The notes under the pieces are model-generated. The model did no database searches. It saw nothing but the letters and a program-made list of their open reading frames with translations, and was not told the origin of the DNA. Positions 54,556 through 62,638 of a DNA stretch of 64,000 bases are shown here, one piece after another (the stretch's first letter is position 1; the number at the start of each line of letters is the position of its first letter). Source of the stretch: Bacillota bacterium (lineage in GTDB: Bacteria > Bacillota > Clostridia > Lachnospirales > Lachnospiraceae); assembly GCA_023418475.1 (NCBI GenBank), contig JAEZZO010000042.1:157594-221593 (forward strand), read 5' to 3'. Position numbers and translations under genes: made by a program.

Positions 54556-56751
54556 ATGATGATGATTACAAATGATTGGTTAAATGCTGTTGGTGAGGAA
54601 TTTAATAAGCCTTATTACATACAATTAGATAATTTTTTAAAAGAAGAATATAATAAGCAGGTAGTATATCCTCCGGCTAAAGATATATTTAATGCTTTTC
54701 ATTTTACACCACTAAAAGATGTGAAAGTAGTCTTGTTGGGACATGGTCCATACCATAATGAAAATCAAGCAATAGGAGTTTCATTTGCAGTACCTAGAAA
54801 TCAAATGAATATTCCAGCGTCCCTTCAAAATATTTATAAAGAATTACAAGAAGATTTGGGGTGCTATATTCCAAATAATGGATATCTAAAAAAGTGGGCA
54901 GATCAAGGTGTATTATTACTAAATACAGTACTAACAGTAAGAGCACATGATGCTATTTCACATTATGGGAAAGGGTGGGAACAATTTACAGATGCAGTAT
55001 TACAGGCTGTAAATGCTCAAGACAGACCAATAGTTTATTTCCTTTGGGGGAGGCTCGCTCAAGAAAAGGCGAAGATGCTTAATAACCCCAAACACTTAAT
55101 ATTGACTGCATCTCACCCTAGCCCGTTATCAGCTTATCGAGGGTTTTTGGGATGCAAACATTTTAGCAAAGCAAATGAATTTTTATTAAAGAACGGTATA
55201 GAACCTATTGATTGGCAGATAGAGAATAGAGAGGAAGAACAAATGGCATTTATTAGGGTTCACGAACTGGCAAAACAGTATGGTTTAACAAATGAACAAA
55301 TGATGAATTACTTACTTCGTAATGGAATTGAAGTTAAAAATCATATGTCAACAGTGGACAGCGAAAAATATAGAAAAGTCATTAGCAACTTAGAAACAAG
55401 GACAAACTTGAATGAACACTTTAATAATACATCTCTAAAGATGATAAATATTTATGGTTTGTTTGGAGAATTTGATTACAAATTTGATTTTGTTAACGAC
55501 ATTTTTATCTGGGTTTCTGAAAATGGTGTCGGGAAGACTACCATTCTTAACTTGATAGTGGCGTTATTAAAGGGGGATAAAAAAACACTTACAGATATTA
55601 ATTTTAAAAGAATTGAAGTGAAGATTGGTAATAAAGACTATATAATTGATAAATCAAAAATGAATAAAAAGACAACAAATGATAGAAGAGTTGAGGAATT
55701 ATTTGAAGATTTAAGAAGATTCCTTCCATTTAATCAGTATAGTAAATTTAAAAATAGGTATAGGAAAACGGGTCAAATAAATTATGAAGAACTCGATGAA
55801 ATTATCCATCGAGTAGTTTACCGAGAATTCGATGGAATTCGATATGAAAAAAGGATATTTTATTTGTTAGAAGAAGTAAAAGAATTACAATTCAATGATT
55901 TTACTGATGAGTTGTATAAAATTAAGAACGCAGTGAACGAAGAGATTTTGTTCTATCCAACATATAGAAGAATAGAGATTTCATTAGACAAGGTGTTTTT
56001 GGATAATACTAGGCATAATACAAGTGAATTAATTCAATATATTGGTTTTGGTATGGAAGATGTTAAGCAATGTATAGATGATCTATTGGTAAAGATGGGA
56101 AAGGATGCTAATAACTCTTATGTTGAGATGAATAGTGAAATACTAAACGAACTATCTATGGGACTGGACATTAATGCATTAACTGAGAATGTACCTCTTA
56201 TTAATAAGCATAAAGTTGAAGTTGTTATTAAAAGAATAGGGGAAGATAGGCTTGAGAATAAAGAAGGATTATTAGCTTTTGTAGATGGAATTAAAGAAAA
56301 TCCTAATGAGATATTTTTTAATTATTATGTTAGTAAATTGGTGAAAATTTACGATAGCCAAAAAGCTATCGATGATAAATTATCTAAATTTGCAGATATT
56401 TGTACTAAGTATTTATCAGAAAAAAAAGTTATATACGATGAAGCATTATTGTCCATGACTGTTTATAATAAAAAAGATAAAGAGATAAGATGGGAAGATT
56501 TGTCTTCGGGAGAAAAACAAATAGTATCTATTTTTTCAAAAGTTTATTTAGATGTAGCAACAATGTCTATATTTGTAATTGATGAGCCTGAAATTTCACT
56601 ATCTATTGAATGGCAAAAGGAATTTTTGAAGGATATTTATAATTCGGGAAAGGTAGGCTTGCTAATTGCAACAACACATTCACCGTTTATTTTTAAAAAT
56701 GAATTTAGAGACTATACAAGTGAGATAAATTTATATAGAGGAGATAATTAG
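54556..56751 (+). CDS. uracil-DNA glycosylase / IF2_N / ABC-ATPase fusion (AriA-like)
   Basis: A 731-residue three-part protein. Residues about 3-221 are a family 1 uracil-DNA glycosylase whose numbering runs in step with the E. coli enzyme: Tyr66, Phe77, Asn123 (LLLNTVLTVRA), His187 and Leu191 (HPSPLSAYRGF) are kept. The catalytic motif GQDPYH is GHGPYH, so Asp64 is Gly. Residues about 232-280 resemble the IF2_N module (FIRVHELAKQYGLT, IEVKNHMSTVD). Residues about 295-731 are an OLD/AAA15-type ATPase: Walker A SENGVGKTT (321-329), signature LSSGEKQ (649), Walker B FVIDEPE (673) and His708. The ATPase plus the DUF4435 gene four bases downstream match the PARIS defence pair AriA-AriB. GGAGG sits eight bases before the ATG at 54556. 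Confidence 0.85.
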   Translation: MMMITNDWLNAVGEEFNKPYYIQLDNFLKEEYNKQVVYPPAKDIFNAFHFTPLKDVKVVLLGHGPYHNENQAIGVSFAVPRNQMNIPASLQNIYKELQEDLGCYIPNNGYLKKWADQGVLLLNTVLTVRAHDAISHYGKGWEQFTDAVLQAVNAQDRPIVYFLWGRLAQEKAKMLNNPKHLILTASHPSPLSAYRGFLGCKHFSKANEFLLKNGIEPIDWQIENREEEQMAFIRVHELAKQYGLTNEQMMNYLLRNGIEVKNHMSTVDSEKYRKVISNLETRTNLNEHFNNTSLKMINIYGLFGEFDYKFDFVNDIFIWVSENGVGKTTILNLIVALLKGDKKTLTDINFKRIEVKIGNKDYIIDKSKMNKKTTNDRRVEELFEDLRRFLPFNQYSKFKNRYRKTGQINYEELDEIIHRVVYREFDGIRYEKRIFYLLEEVKELQFNDFTDELYKIKNAVNEEILFYPTYRRIEISLDKVFLDNTRHNTSELIQYIGFGMEDVKQCIDDLLVKMGKDANNSYVEMNSEILNELSMGLDINALTENVPLINKHKVEVVIKRIGEDRLENKEGLLAFVDGIKENPNEIFFNYYVSKLVKIYDSQKAIDDKLSKFADICTKYLSEKKVIYDEALLSMTVYNKKDKEIRWEDLSSGEKQIVSIFSKVYLDVATMSIFVIDEPEISLSIEWQKEFLKDIYNSGKVGLLIATTHSPFIFKNEFRDYTSEINLYRGDN

Positions 56752-56754
56752 AAT

Positions 56755-57663
56755 ATGAATTTAGTTCAGCAGATGGAGGAAGAAAGTGACTGCATCGAAG
56801 CATATTATAAAGAGTATGTAGAGTGTCGCAGTGAATTTAAAATATTCTTGTTTTTTGAAGGAAAGGATGATTATAATTATTATTGGTGTAGATTATCACC
56901 GTTTATTGGAGAACATGACTATAAGAAAATTGATTGTAAAGGTAAAGAAAAAGTAATTCAATTATATGACATGATTGAGACTAAGGCAAGCAATATAAAT
57001 GATGAAATAAAATTATTTTTCGTTGATAAAGATTATGATATGATGCATACATTACCAGATAATATTTATGTTACACCTGTATATTCAATAGAAAATTTTT
57101 ACGTCTCTGATAATGCATTTAAGAATTTATTAATAGGTGTGTGGGGCTTATCAGGTAAATTGAGTTATGAAGATGAAAGTGATTTTAGTAAGGCGCTAAA
57201 TTACCTTATTACAAGTAGAGACGCGTTAATTAATTCAATGATTTACGCGAATGCATGGTATTCATTACAAAGGAAAAAAACAAGAATAGAACATCCGGTG
57301 CCTAAACTTTCTGAAATCAAGGAATATGACAAAATAAAAAATATAGTTAAAAAAAGTGATCTAGAAGATAAAGTACCGAATTACATAGAGGTAACTGAAG
57401 AGGAAATAGAAGAGGAGATACAGTATTTAATGCAAGCTCCAGTACAAAATATTAGGGGAAAATATTTTGTACAAACAATTCCAAAACATATTATGTATAT
57501 TTTTAATGAAAGTAATAAAAAGTGCGGAAAAGGTATATTTTTAAAAAAGCATAAAGTAAACATTCAAGTCTGTGAGGGTAGTATGGTATCAGTTTTATGC
57601 GGATATGCTGATGTGCCTAAAGGCCTTATAACATATATATCGTCTAGACTTGGGATTATTTAA
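56755..57663 (+). CDS. DUF4435 / TOPRIM-like effector (AriB-like)
   Basis: A 302-residue protein. TOPRIM-type acidic residues are visible: Glu35 in FFEGKDDYNYY and the Asp91-x-Asp93 pair in LFFVDKDYD. The DUF4435 signature VYSIENFYV is at about 109-117. In PARIS systems the AriB protein is a toxic nuclease held inactive by the AriA ATPase and released on infection. It directly follows the ATPase fusion, probably translated from the same mRNA. Nuclease activity is inferred from the family. Confidence 0.85.
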   Translation: MNLVQQMEEESDCIEAYYKEYVECRSEFKIFLFFEGKDDYNYYWCRLSPFIGEHDYKKIDCKGKEKVIQLYDMIETKASNINDEIKLFFVDKDYDMMHTLPDNIYVTPVYSIENFYVSDNAFKNLLIGVWGLSGKLSYEDESDFSKALNYLITSRDALINSMIYANAWYSLQRKKTRIEHPVPKLSEIKEYDKIKNIVKKSDLEDKVPNYIEVTEEEIEEEIQYLMQAPVQNIRGKYFVQTIPKHIMYIFNESNKKCGKGIFLKKHKVNIQVCEGSMVSVLCGYADVPKGLITYISSRLGII

Positions 57664-57794
57664 AATATGAAGTGAAAAGTATAATATTTGTTGAATTATT
57701 CTATATTTCTAGGTTTAATTAAATTGATTAAAAGGAAGATAATGGGTAAATGATAATTTATCTATTAAAGCATTACGGGTGTATTACGCTAAAA

Positions 57795-57871
57795 GAACAA
57801 ACGTTCGAATTTGTATTGATTAATTAAGATATCAGTATTATAATGAATTTACTACCTTAGAACGTGCGTTT
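57795..57871 (+). promoter_or_regulatory. promoter flanked by two LexA-type boxes
   Basis: GAACAAACGTTC (57795-57806, followed by G) and GAACGTGCGTTT (57860-57871) both fit the Gram-positive/clostridial SOS box GAAC-N4-GTTY. Between them lie TTGATT (57816-57821), a 17-base spacer and consensus TATAAT (57839-57844). LexA binding at both sites would bracket the promoter, making the downstream 34-codon gene DNA-damage inducible. Confidence 0.65.
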
Positions 57872-57889
57872 ACATAAGGGGGAACGTAC

Positions 57890-57994
57890 TTGAATAATGA
57901 TTATCGGAATTTAATCATCAAACTGATTGACGGGATAAGCAATCCTGTGATATTAAAGAGGATATACTTATTCATAAAGTCAATAAAAGGCTAG
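57890..57994 (+). CDS. 34-residue small protein, probably SOS-controlled
   Basis: A TTG start with a G-rich ribosome site (AAGGGGGAA) opens a 34-codon frame containing DYRNLIIKLIDGI and RIYLFIKSIKG. Short proteins of this type are common beside phage CI-like repressor genes in clostridial prophages. It converges on the repressor gene with a shared terminator. The LexA boxes suggest a role in induction of the element. Function unknown. Confidence 0.6.
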   Translation: MNNDYRNLIIKLIDGISNPVILKRIYLFIKSIKG

Positions 57995-58013
57995 GCAGGC
58001 GCCTAGCCTTTTT
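57985..58013. terminator. bidirectional terminator
   Basis: AAAAGGCTAGGC / GCCTAGCCTTTTT, a perfect stem with a 4-base loop and T or A runs on both sides. It lies between the 34-codon gene and the convergent repressor gene, overlapping their ends. Confidence 0.85.
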
Positions 58014-58380
58014 CGTTCTCTTCAGCCATACTTATAGCCATTTTCTCAAGTACTTTCCAATCGTCTAAATTTAACTTACTCAGCATGTGTACGAATTTCT
58101 TCATGAATTCATTATCATTATTAGGGTTAAGTATTGACCCAACCCATGCTGCTAATTCATCATCTCTATCCATCTGAATAAACATATCACCTTGTCCGGT
58201 TCTGATCCAATTTTCATTGACATTAAACTCTAAACAGATTAATTTAATGGTTCGATCTGATAATTCTTTTCTTCCATTTTCAATATCTGATATATGTCCT
58301 TGTGTTGTTGAAATCTTTTTTGCAAAATCACCTTGTTTAATCCCAAGAACAGTTCTTATTTCCTTTAGTCTTTCATTCAA
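58003..58380 (-). CDS. XRE-family phage repressor (CI/ImmR-like)
   Basis: About 125 residues: an N-terminal XRE helix-turn-helix (LKEIRTVLGIKQGDFAKKIS, TQGHISDIENGRKELS) and a short C-terminal helical region (ELAAWVGSI, KFVHMLSKLNLDDW) typical of small element repressors. No peptidase domain, so it would not self-cleave. The frame opens at a GTG that lies in the GGAGG site itself; the TTG three codons later has proper spacing and is the likelier start. It is divergent from the early operon promoter at 58452. Confidence 0.88.
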   Translation of the reverse strand: MNERLKEIRTVLGIKQGDFAKKISTTQGHISDIENGRKELSDRTIKLICLEFNVNENWIRTGQGDMFIQMDRDDELAAWVGSILNPNNDNEFMKKFVHMLSKLNLDDWKVLEKMAISMAEENEKG

Positions 58381-58451
58381 AACTATCACCTCCTTCGAAT
58401 TATGGTATCACATAAAATATCACTTAGCAACAATAATTTTGTAAAAAAACG

Positions 58452-58480
58452 TTGACAAAATAATCTAGGAGATATATTAT
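58452..58480 (+). promoter_or_regulatory. rightward early promoter with candidate repressor operators
   Basis: Perfect TTGACA at 58452-58457, a 17-base spacer and TATTAT at 58475-58480. Related A/T-rich motifs with GCAACAA occur on each side (GCAACAATAATTTTGT just upstream and GGCAACAAAATAATT just downstream) and are candidate repressor operators. Confidence 0.75.
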
Positions 58481-58537
58481 TATCACAAGGCAACAAAATA
58501 ATTAACTCGTGGATCAAAAGAAGGGAGATGATCGCCT

Positions 58538-58678
58538 ATGAGCGAAATCGATGAGAAGATAATTGATACGTTTAAGAAAGTCATTCCAGTGCTTGATGAT
58601 AAGCAAAAGGAACGCTTACTTGGATTTGGTGAGGGAATGGCCTTTAAAGCCGATCAGCAGGAGAAGAAATCAGCGTAG
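58538..58678 (+). CDS. 46-residue small element protein
   Basis: ATG with AGGGAG upstream; encodes MSEIDEKIIDTFKKVIPVLD and continues with KQKERLLGFGEGMAF, ending Glu/Lys-rich. First gene of the rightward operon opposite the repressor, a position where similar short proteins are common in clostridial prophages. Function unknown. Confidence 0.65.
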   Translation: MSEIDEKIIDTFKKVIPVLDDKQKERLLGFGEGMAFKADQQEKKSA

Positions 58679-58756
58679 TTAATAGGCAAGTTTGTAATTA
58701 ATTTTTAATCAACAAGTACAAACATAAGTACATACCTTATAGAAAGGGGTGGTTTC

Positions 58757-58924
58757 ATGTCATACATAAGCTTCGATGAAGATATAGATCCAAAAGATTT
58801 TAAAGAGGTTTTTGCAAAAATACATGCTGAGTTCGTTTTTATTGAACTAATGAAATTGCCACCTGAAGTAAGGATACCACTTTATCATAAGATTATGTCC
58901 GATGATACAGATAAAACCGCTTAA
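58757..58924 (+). CDS. 55-residue small element protein
   Basis: A strong AAAGGGG site precedes the ATG. Acidic N-terminus (YISFDEDIDPKDFKEVF) followed by an amphipathic helix (FIELMKLPPEVRIPLY). Second gene of the rightward operon. No recognisable family or function. Confidence 0.6.
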   Translation: MSYISFDEDIDPKDFKEVFAKIHAEFVFIELMKLPPEVRIPLYHKIMSDDTDKTA

Positions 58925-59112
58925 TTCGAGTATTACTCATTTTGTGCAGTCCCTTCCGTAATTATGCTTTCTCCGTTATGGGAGGGACAACCCCCTTAAT
59001 ATATCGAACATATCACTTTTGGTAACGAAGGGACAAGCTTTCGTAGCAATTTCAATCAATACTTATAGTAATTTCATAGTTTTTATTATAGAGCGAGGAG
59101 GTGAATTAATAA

Positions 59113-59589
59113 ATGGGAAATAGTCCTACAAAGGCAGCTGATAATATCTACTGTAAGTGTAGAAAAGAAGCTGCAAAATACAATGACAAGCTTAACAGCA
59201 GAGAAGGTGCTGCTGAATTGCTTGGTGTATCTGTATCCAGTCTGGCAGATTATGAGTTAGGTAATACGAAAGTGATACCGGTAGACAAGGTGTTACTAAT
59301 GTCAGACCTTTATAATGCTCCTGAACTAAAGTCGCATTATTGCAGTGAAAGTTGTCCGTTAGGATGCAATAATACAAAGATTATTCTTGAGGATTTAGAC
59401 AGGATTTCAGTAAAAGCCTTATCTTCATTCAGGAAAATTGCCGGAGCCAAAGATACTTTATTAAATATTGTTGAAGATGGAGTTATTTCCGAAGAGGAAA
59501 AGCCGGAGCTTAACAACCTGCTCGATATTATGGATGAGGTTGAAGCGGTTATTAAGACTTTTAAGCTTTGGGCAGAGAAAAACACTTAG
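59113..59589 (+). CDS. XRE-type helix-turn-helix protein with a cysteine-rich middle
   Basis: A 158-residue protein: an XRE-like helix-turn-helix (about 27-70, REGAAELLGVSVSSLADYEL), a CSESCPLGC cysteine motif near 78-86, and a helical C-terminus. Phage regulatory proteins of this form are common in clostridial prophages. GAGGAGG lies upstream. Probably a second regulator of the early operon. Confidence 0.8.
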   Translation: MGNSPTKAADNIYCKCRKEAAKYNDKLNSREGAAELLGVSVSSLADYELGNTKVIPVDKVLLMSDLYNAPELKSHYCSESCPLGCNNTKIILEDLDRISVKALSSFRKIAGAKDTLLNIVEDGVISEEEKPELNNLLDIMDEVEAVIKTFKLWAEKNT

Positions 59590-59606
59590 TAAGAAAGGAG
59601 TTAATA

Positions 59607-60086
59607 ATGAACAATATCTATCGTCAGTATGATGAACGAGGATTGACCGATTACAAATTAACTTCACTCGATGATATGAAAGCAATCCATGGCTATGACA
59701 TTCATGAGCTTAAAGGCTTCTCCGATCTTACAACGGAGAATAAGGAATTGTTCAGTATGTTCATTATCAATTTCTTCAATGCTCATGGAATGGAGCGAAG
59801 ATCAGTATTGCAGCCGCTTCAAGTTAATTATGTGCAGCATACGGAATATGCTAGGCCTACTGGTGAGATTGACAACGAAGGCAAAGCTATTCATGAGCTT
59901 GCGATAACTGAAATTAAGCGTCTTACAAGCTCAGGTAAATATGAGAAGTACTTAAGACATACATTCTGTAAGGATGTATGCTTAGCAAATTGTAAAGGTT
60001 ATCAATCCTATTTTCTAAGGATTGATTATAAGGATGGTAGGCGTAAGGAATGGCTGCATGTTCTATCGCCGCACCAGTGGTATTAA
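59607..60086 (+). CDS. uncharacterised element protein with a cysteine pair
   Basis: 159 residues from the ATG at 59607, which follows AAAGGAG. C-terminal half contains KYLRHTFCKDVCLANCKGYQ and then LRIDYKDGRRKEWLHV. It resembles small prophage hypothetical proteins. No known catalytic motif. Its neighbours are all early-region phage-type genes. Confidence 0.65.
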   Translation: MNNIYRQYDERGLTDYKLTSLDDMKAIHGYDIHELKGFSDLTTENKELFSMFIINFFNAHGMERRSVLQPLQVNYVQHTEYARPTGEIDNEGKAIHELAITEIKRLTSSGKYEKYLRHTFCKDVCLANCKGYQSYFLRIDYKDGRRKEWLHVLSPHQWY

Positions 60087-60111
60087 TAAATTATTTTTAA
60101 CAGGAGGCAAT

Positions 60112-60417
60112 ATGAAAATCAAAGATTTGAAAAATAAAAAAAAGAGAGATGAAGCTGCTCAATTTTGTAAAAATGCTTTGAAATATTATTTATCAATATA
60201 TATGACATTTATACCAAAGACTACCTATTATACTTTTTTTAGCCCAAGAAAAGATCATAAGGAATATATTGAAATAAGTAAACGCTGGTTGGGACAGGAA
60301 CTTAAATGTGAGATTTATGAGTTGGCTCATCGAAAGGAACGGCAAGAATACCTAGATCAAATGCTTCAGGAAGGGTTTCTCAATGATGAAGAATATAAGA
60401 AATGCCTGTCAAAATAG
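60112..60417 (+). CDS. uncharacterised element protein, basic N-terminus
   Basis: 101 residues; ATG at 60112 follows AGGAGG. Lys-rich start (MKIKDLKNKKKRDEAAQFC), a Tyr-rich middle and an acidic helical end. Cytoplasmic, function unknown. Ends just before the convergent zinc-ribbon gene. Confidence 0.6.
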   Translation: MKIKDLKNKKKRDEAAQFCKNALKYYLSIYMTFIPKTTYYTFFSPRKDHKEYIEISKRWLGQELKCEIYELAHRKERQEYLDQMLQEGFLNDEEYKKCLSK

Positions 60418-60431
60418 ACAGGCATAGGATT

Positions 60432-60623
60432 CTAATGCCATTTTAGCATTATTCGATTGCCGCACTTAGGGCAAGGTTTTAATTCTCCTTCATCAGACTT
60501 TATAACTTGCTTTCCCTTGCAAGAAGGGTATTTACTGCATGTGTAGGTCCCATATGTTACAATTTTCGGTTCATAATTTGGATCACTTGGATCGGGAATT
60601 TTAATAGATCCTTCTATACCCAC
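60432..60623 (-). CDS. small zinc-ribbon protein
   Basis: About 63 residues with two Cys pairs (YTCSKYPSCKG and LKPCPKCGNRI), a rubredoxin/zinc-ribbon-like fold. AGGAGG lies only one base before an ATG but seven before the in-frame GTG at 60623, so GTG is the likelier start. It is the only minus-strand gene in this part of the element. A DNA- or protein-binding accessory role is plausible. Confidence 0.65.
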   Translation of the reverse strand: MGIEGSIKIPDPSDPNYEPKIVTYGTYTCSKYPSCKGKQVIKSDEGELKPCPKCGNRIMLKWH

Positions 60624-60712
60624 ATACATTCCTCCTTTCCTATACTGTAAGTTGACAATATACATTATATGGAATATGGAAGAAAATTGCAATAATGTGG
60701 CGATATAGAGTG

Positions 60713-60752
60713 AAAAAAGATTGTATCCCAGCGACCAAACTTAGATACAACC
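60713..60752 (-). terminator. terminator-like hairpin upstream of the zinc-ribbon gene
   Basis: Read on the minus strand, GGTTGTATC pairs with GATACAATC (one wobble) and is followed by six T. It would stop or attenuate leftward transcription before the zinc-ribbon gene. Confidence 0.4.
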
Positions 60753-60828
60753 TTTAAAAGAGATTTTGTTAAAAATATTAATAATAATTTTATCAAATAT
60801 CGTGAGATATATCAAGGGGTGATGTTTC

Positions 60829-61071
60829 ATGCTTTCAAATAATCTATATATGGTTAATACCTGGACAGGTGATGTGAAGCCGGTGAAAAAGATAACCTTC
60901 TTCCCGGAGATAGATCAACAGGGAAATGTATTTTACAAAATCGAAGGTCAGCTTAATTTGGATTATTTTATGATTAGCTACTCCTATGATAAGGATAAAG
61001 CAAAGGCAGAGTATGAGCAATTACTAAATGAGTTTGTAGAGTTTCAAGTGAAGAACATGGTTATATATTGA
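60829..61071 (+). CDS. 80-residue uncharacterised element protein
   Basis: ATG follows AAGGGGTG with good spacing. Contains YMVNTWTGDVKPVKKITFFP and an acidic helical end. Beta-rich N-terminal half; no recognised family. First gene of the segment leading to the PAPS-reductase-like gene. Confidence 0.55.
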   Translation: MLSNNLYMVNTWTGDVKPVKKITFFPEIDQQGNVFYKIEGQLNLDYFMISYSYDKDKAKAEYEQLLNEFVEFQVKNMVIY

Positions 61072-61152
61072 TGAAAAAATGATGTTTAGATCGGCGGCAA
61101 GGGAAAGATAAGCTTAATATCAGAAAGGAGTGGAGCTCCTGCAGGGCAAGTC

Positions 61153-62325
61153 ATGACAGCTCCTTTCGGTGAAACAATGAAGGATACATATAGAAGCAAA
61201 GTATATACAGATCGTCCAGCATATGCGGACTTTGACGCGCCAAGAAAGTTTGAGGCTATAAAAAGCATTGTTGCAAAGAGACTCAGGGAGCACCCAAATG
61301 CGATTTGTTCTTATTCTGGTGGGAGCGACAGTGATATCCTGCTTCATATGATAGAACAGGTACGAGAGACATTTAACTTGCCATCCATCCGATATGCCTT
61401 TTTTAACACAGGACTTGAAATGGAAGCAATAAAACGTCATGTGAGAGAAATGGAATCACTATATGGTGTAACAATTACCAAGCACAGGCCAAAGAAAAAT
61501 ATTGTACAAGCCACAAGGGAATACGGTCAGCCGTTTGTTTCAAAAATTATGTCGGCAGGTTTGGAGGGCATACAAAGTAAAAATATTCCGCTATCAATTA
61601 ATGAAGAATACAAAAACGCAAAGGACAAGGTGGCAAAAAGGGAGGAACTTAAAGAACGCTACCCAGGATGTGAAACAACAATTAATTTCTTATGTTGCTG
61701 CAATTCTTCTGGTGAAGAACGCCCTGACATACAGCTTGTCATTAACTCTTCAAAATATATGCTGGAATTTATAACTGATAATCCAATCCCATTTAAGGTA
61801 AGCAACAAATGTTGCGACTATTGCAAAAAGCAGTTGGCACACAACGTACAAAAGTTCTATGACATGGTGATCACCGGAGAGCGTCGGGACGAAGGTGGAA
61901 TGCGGTCTGTACCGCGCAAGGATAATACGGCAATGTGTTTTTCAGAAACAGCTGACGGGAAATACAGACTGCGTCCACTGTATTATGTATCGGATGCCGA
62001 CAAACAATGGTACAAAAGCTACTACGGCATACGATATTCGGATGCATATGAGGTATATGGCTTAACACGCACAGGCTGCTGTGGATGCTCAATATCCGCA
62101 AAAGCGACAGAGGATTTGGAAAAGATACGACCATTTGAACCGAACTTAGTAAAAGCTGCGTGGAATGTGTTTGGTGATAGTTACCGATACAGAAGGCAGT
62201 ACGATATATACAAGACATTTAGGCAGGCATGGGACAATGAACAGAAAAAGATAGCCAATAAGAGAATTAGAGGGCAGATGGAACTAAGTGATTTTATCCA
62301 ACAGCAAAAGGAGAATATATGTTAA
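61153..62325 (+). CDS. phage-type PAPS-reductase-like adenine-nucleotide alpha-hydrolase protein
   Basis: A 390-residue protein with the PP-loop motif SYSGGSDSDILLH (about 53-65) and family features such as RYAFFNTGLEMEAIKRHV. Cysteine groups (FLCCCNSS, NKCCDYCKKQ and RTGCCGCSIS) could bind an Fe-S cluster or zinc. Such proteins occur often in Firmicute phages and elements. They resemble CysH/DndC and may act in DNA sulphur chemistry or defence rather than sulphate assimilation. No dnd genes are present. Start is uncertain; an ATG at 61177 is also possible. Confidence 0.75.
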   Translation: MTAPFGETMKDTYRSKVYTDRPAYADFDAPRKFEAIKSIVAKRLREHPNAICSYSGGSDSDILLHMIEQVRETFNLPSIRYAFFNTGLEMEAIKRHVREMESLYGVTITKHRPKKNIVQATREYGQPFVSKIMSAGLEGIQSKNIPLSINEEYKNAKDKVAKREELKERYPGCETTINFLCCCNSSGEERPDIQLVINSSKYMLEFITDNPIPFKVSNKCCDYCKKQLAHNVQKFYDMVITGERRDEGGMRSVPRKDNTAMCFSETADGKYRLRPLYYVSDADKQWYKSYYGIRYSDAYEVYGLTRTGCCGCSISAKATEDLEKIRPFEPNLVKAAWNVFGDSYRYRRQYDIYKTFRQAWDNEQKKIANKRIRGQMELSDFIQQQKENIC

Positions 62326-62501
62326 AAATAGGTGATAAAGTAACCATGAACAATAACTACTATGTAGCAGATAAAAATAAAGGTGTTGTATTTATAGTCA
62401 GAAGTGAGCCATTTGACTTATGCGGAACTGAATGTGTAATGCTCGAAAATTATCGCGGTGGGTATGCTTCCAATGGATTAACGAAGGTGATTGATGATTA
62501 A
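62319..62501 (+). CDS. 60-residue uncharacterised element protein
   Basis: Overlaps the end of the PAPS-reductase-like gene by seven bases, suggesting coupling; AAGGAG is inside that gene. Beta-rich with MLKIGDKVTMNNNYYVADKN, like small SH3-like phage proteins. Function unknown. Confidence 0.5.
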   Translation: MLKIGDKVTMNNNYYVADKNKGVVFIVRSEPFDLCGTECVMLENYRGGYASNGLTKVIDD

Positions 62502-62526
62502 GTGAATGCCTATTAATTACAATAGC

Positions 62527-62626
62527 TTTCAGAGTTTATCAGAGCAATTCCAAGTTAATCAGAGTTGTTCCAAGTTAATCAGAGTTATTCCAAGTTATTC
62601 AGAGTAAATCAGAGTTATTCAAAGTT
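62527..62626. repeat. ten 10-bp iterons, candidate tubC centromere
   Basis: Exactly ten consecutive 10-base units with a consensus close to (A/T)(A/T)TC(A/C)(A/G)AGTT. Units 3, 5 and 7 are xTTCCAAGTT and units 4 and 6 are AATCAGAGTT, so a 20-bp alternation is visible. The 10-bp period places each site on the same DNA face. The array ends at the ribosome site of the TubR-like gene, as expected for an autoregulated partition locus. Confidence 0.85.
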
Positions 62627-62638
62627 AGGAGTGAGGTT

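Noticed and set aside
54556..56751. Annotation as a DNA-repair uracil-DNA glycosylase
   Set aside because: The catalytic Asp is Gly and the domain is fused to an ATPase paired with a DUF4435 effector, so a housekeeping repair role is unlikely.
58003..60828. CRISPR array or insertion sequence in the element
   Set aside because: The only regular repeats in the element are the contiguous 10-bp iterons with no spacers. No transposase or terminal inverted repeats were seen anywhere in the window.
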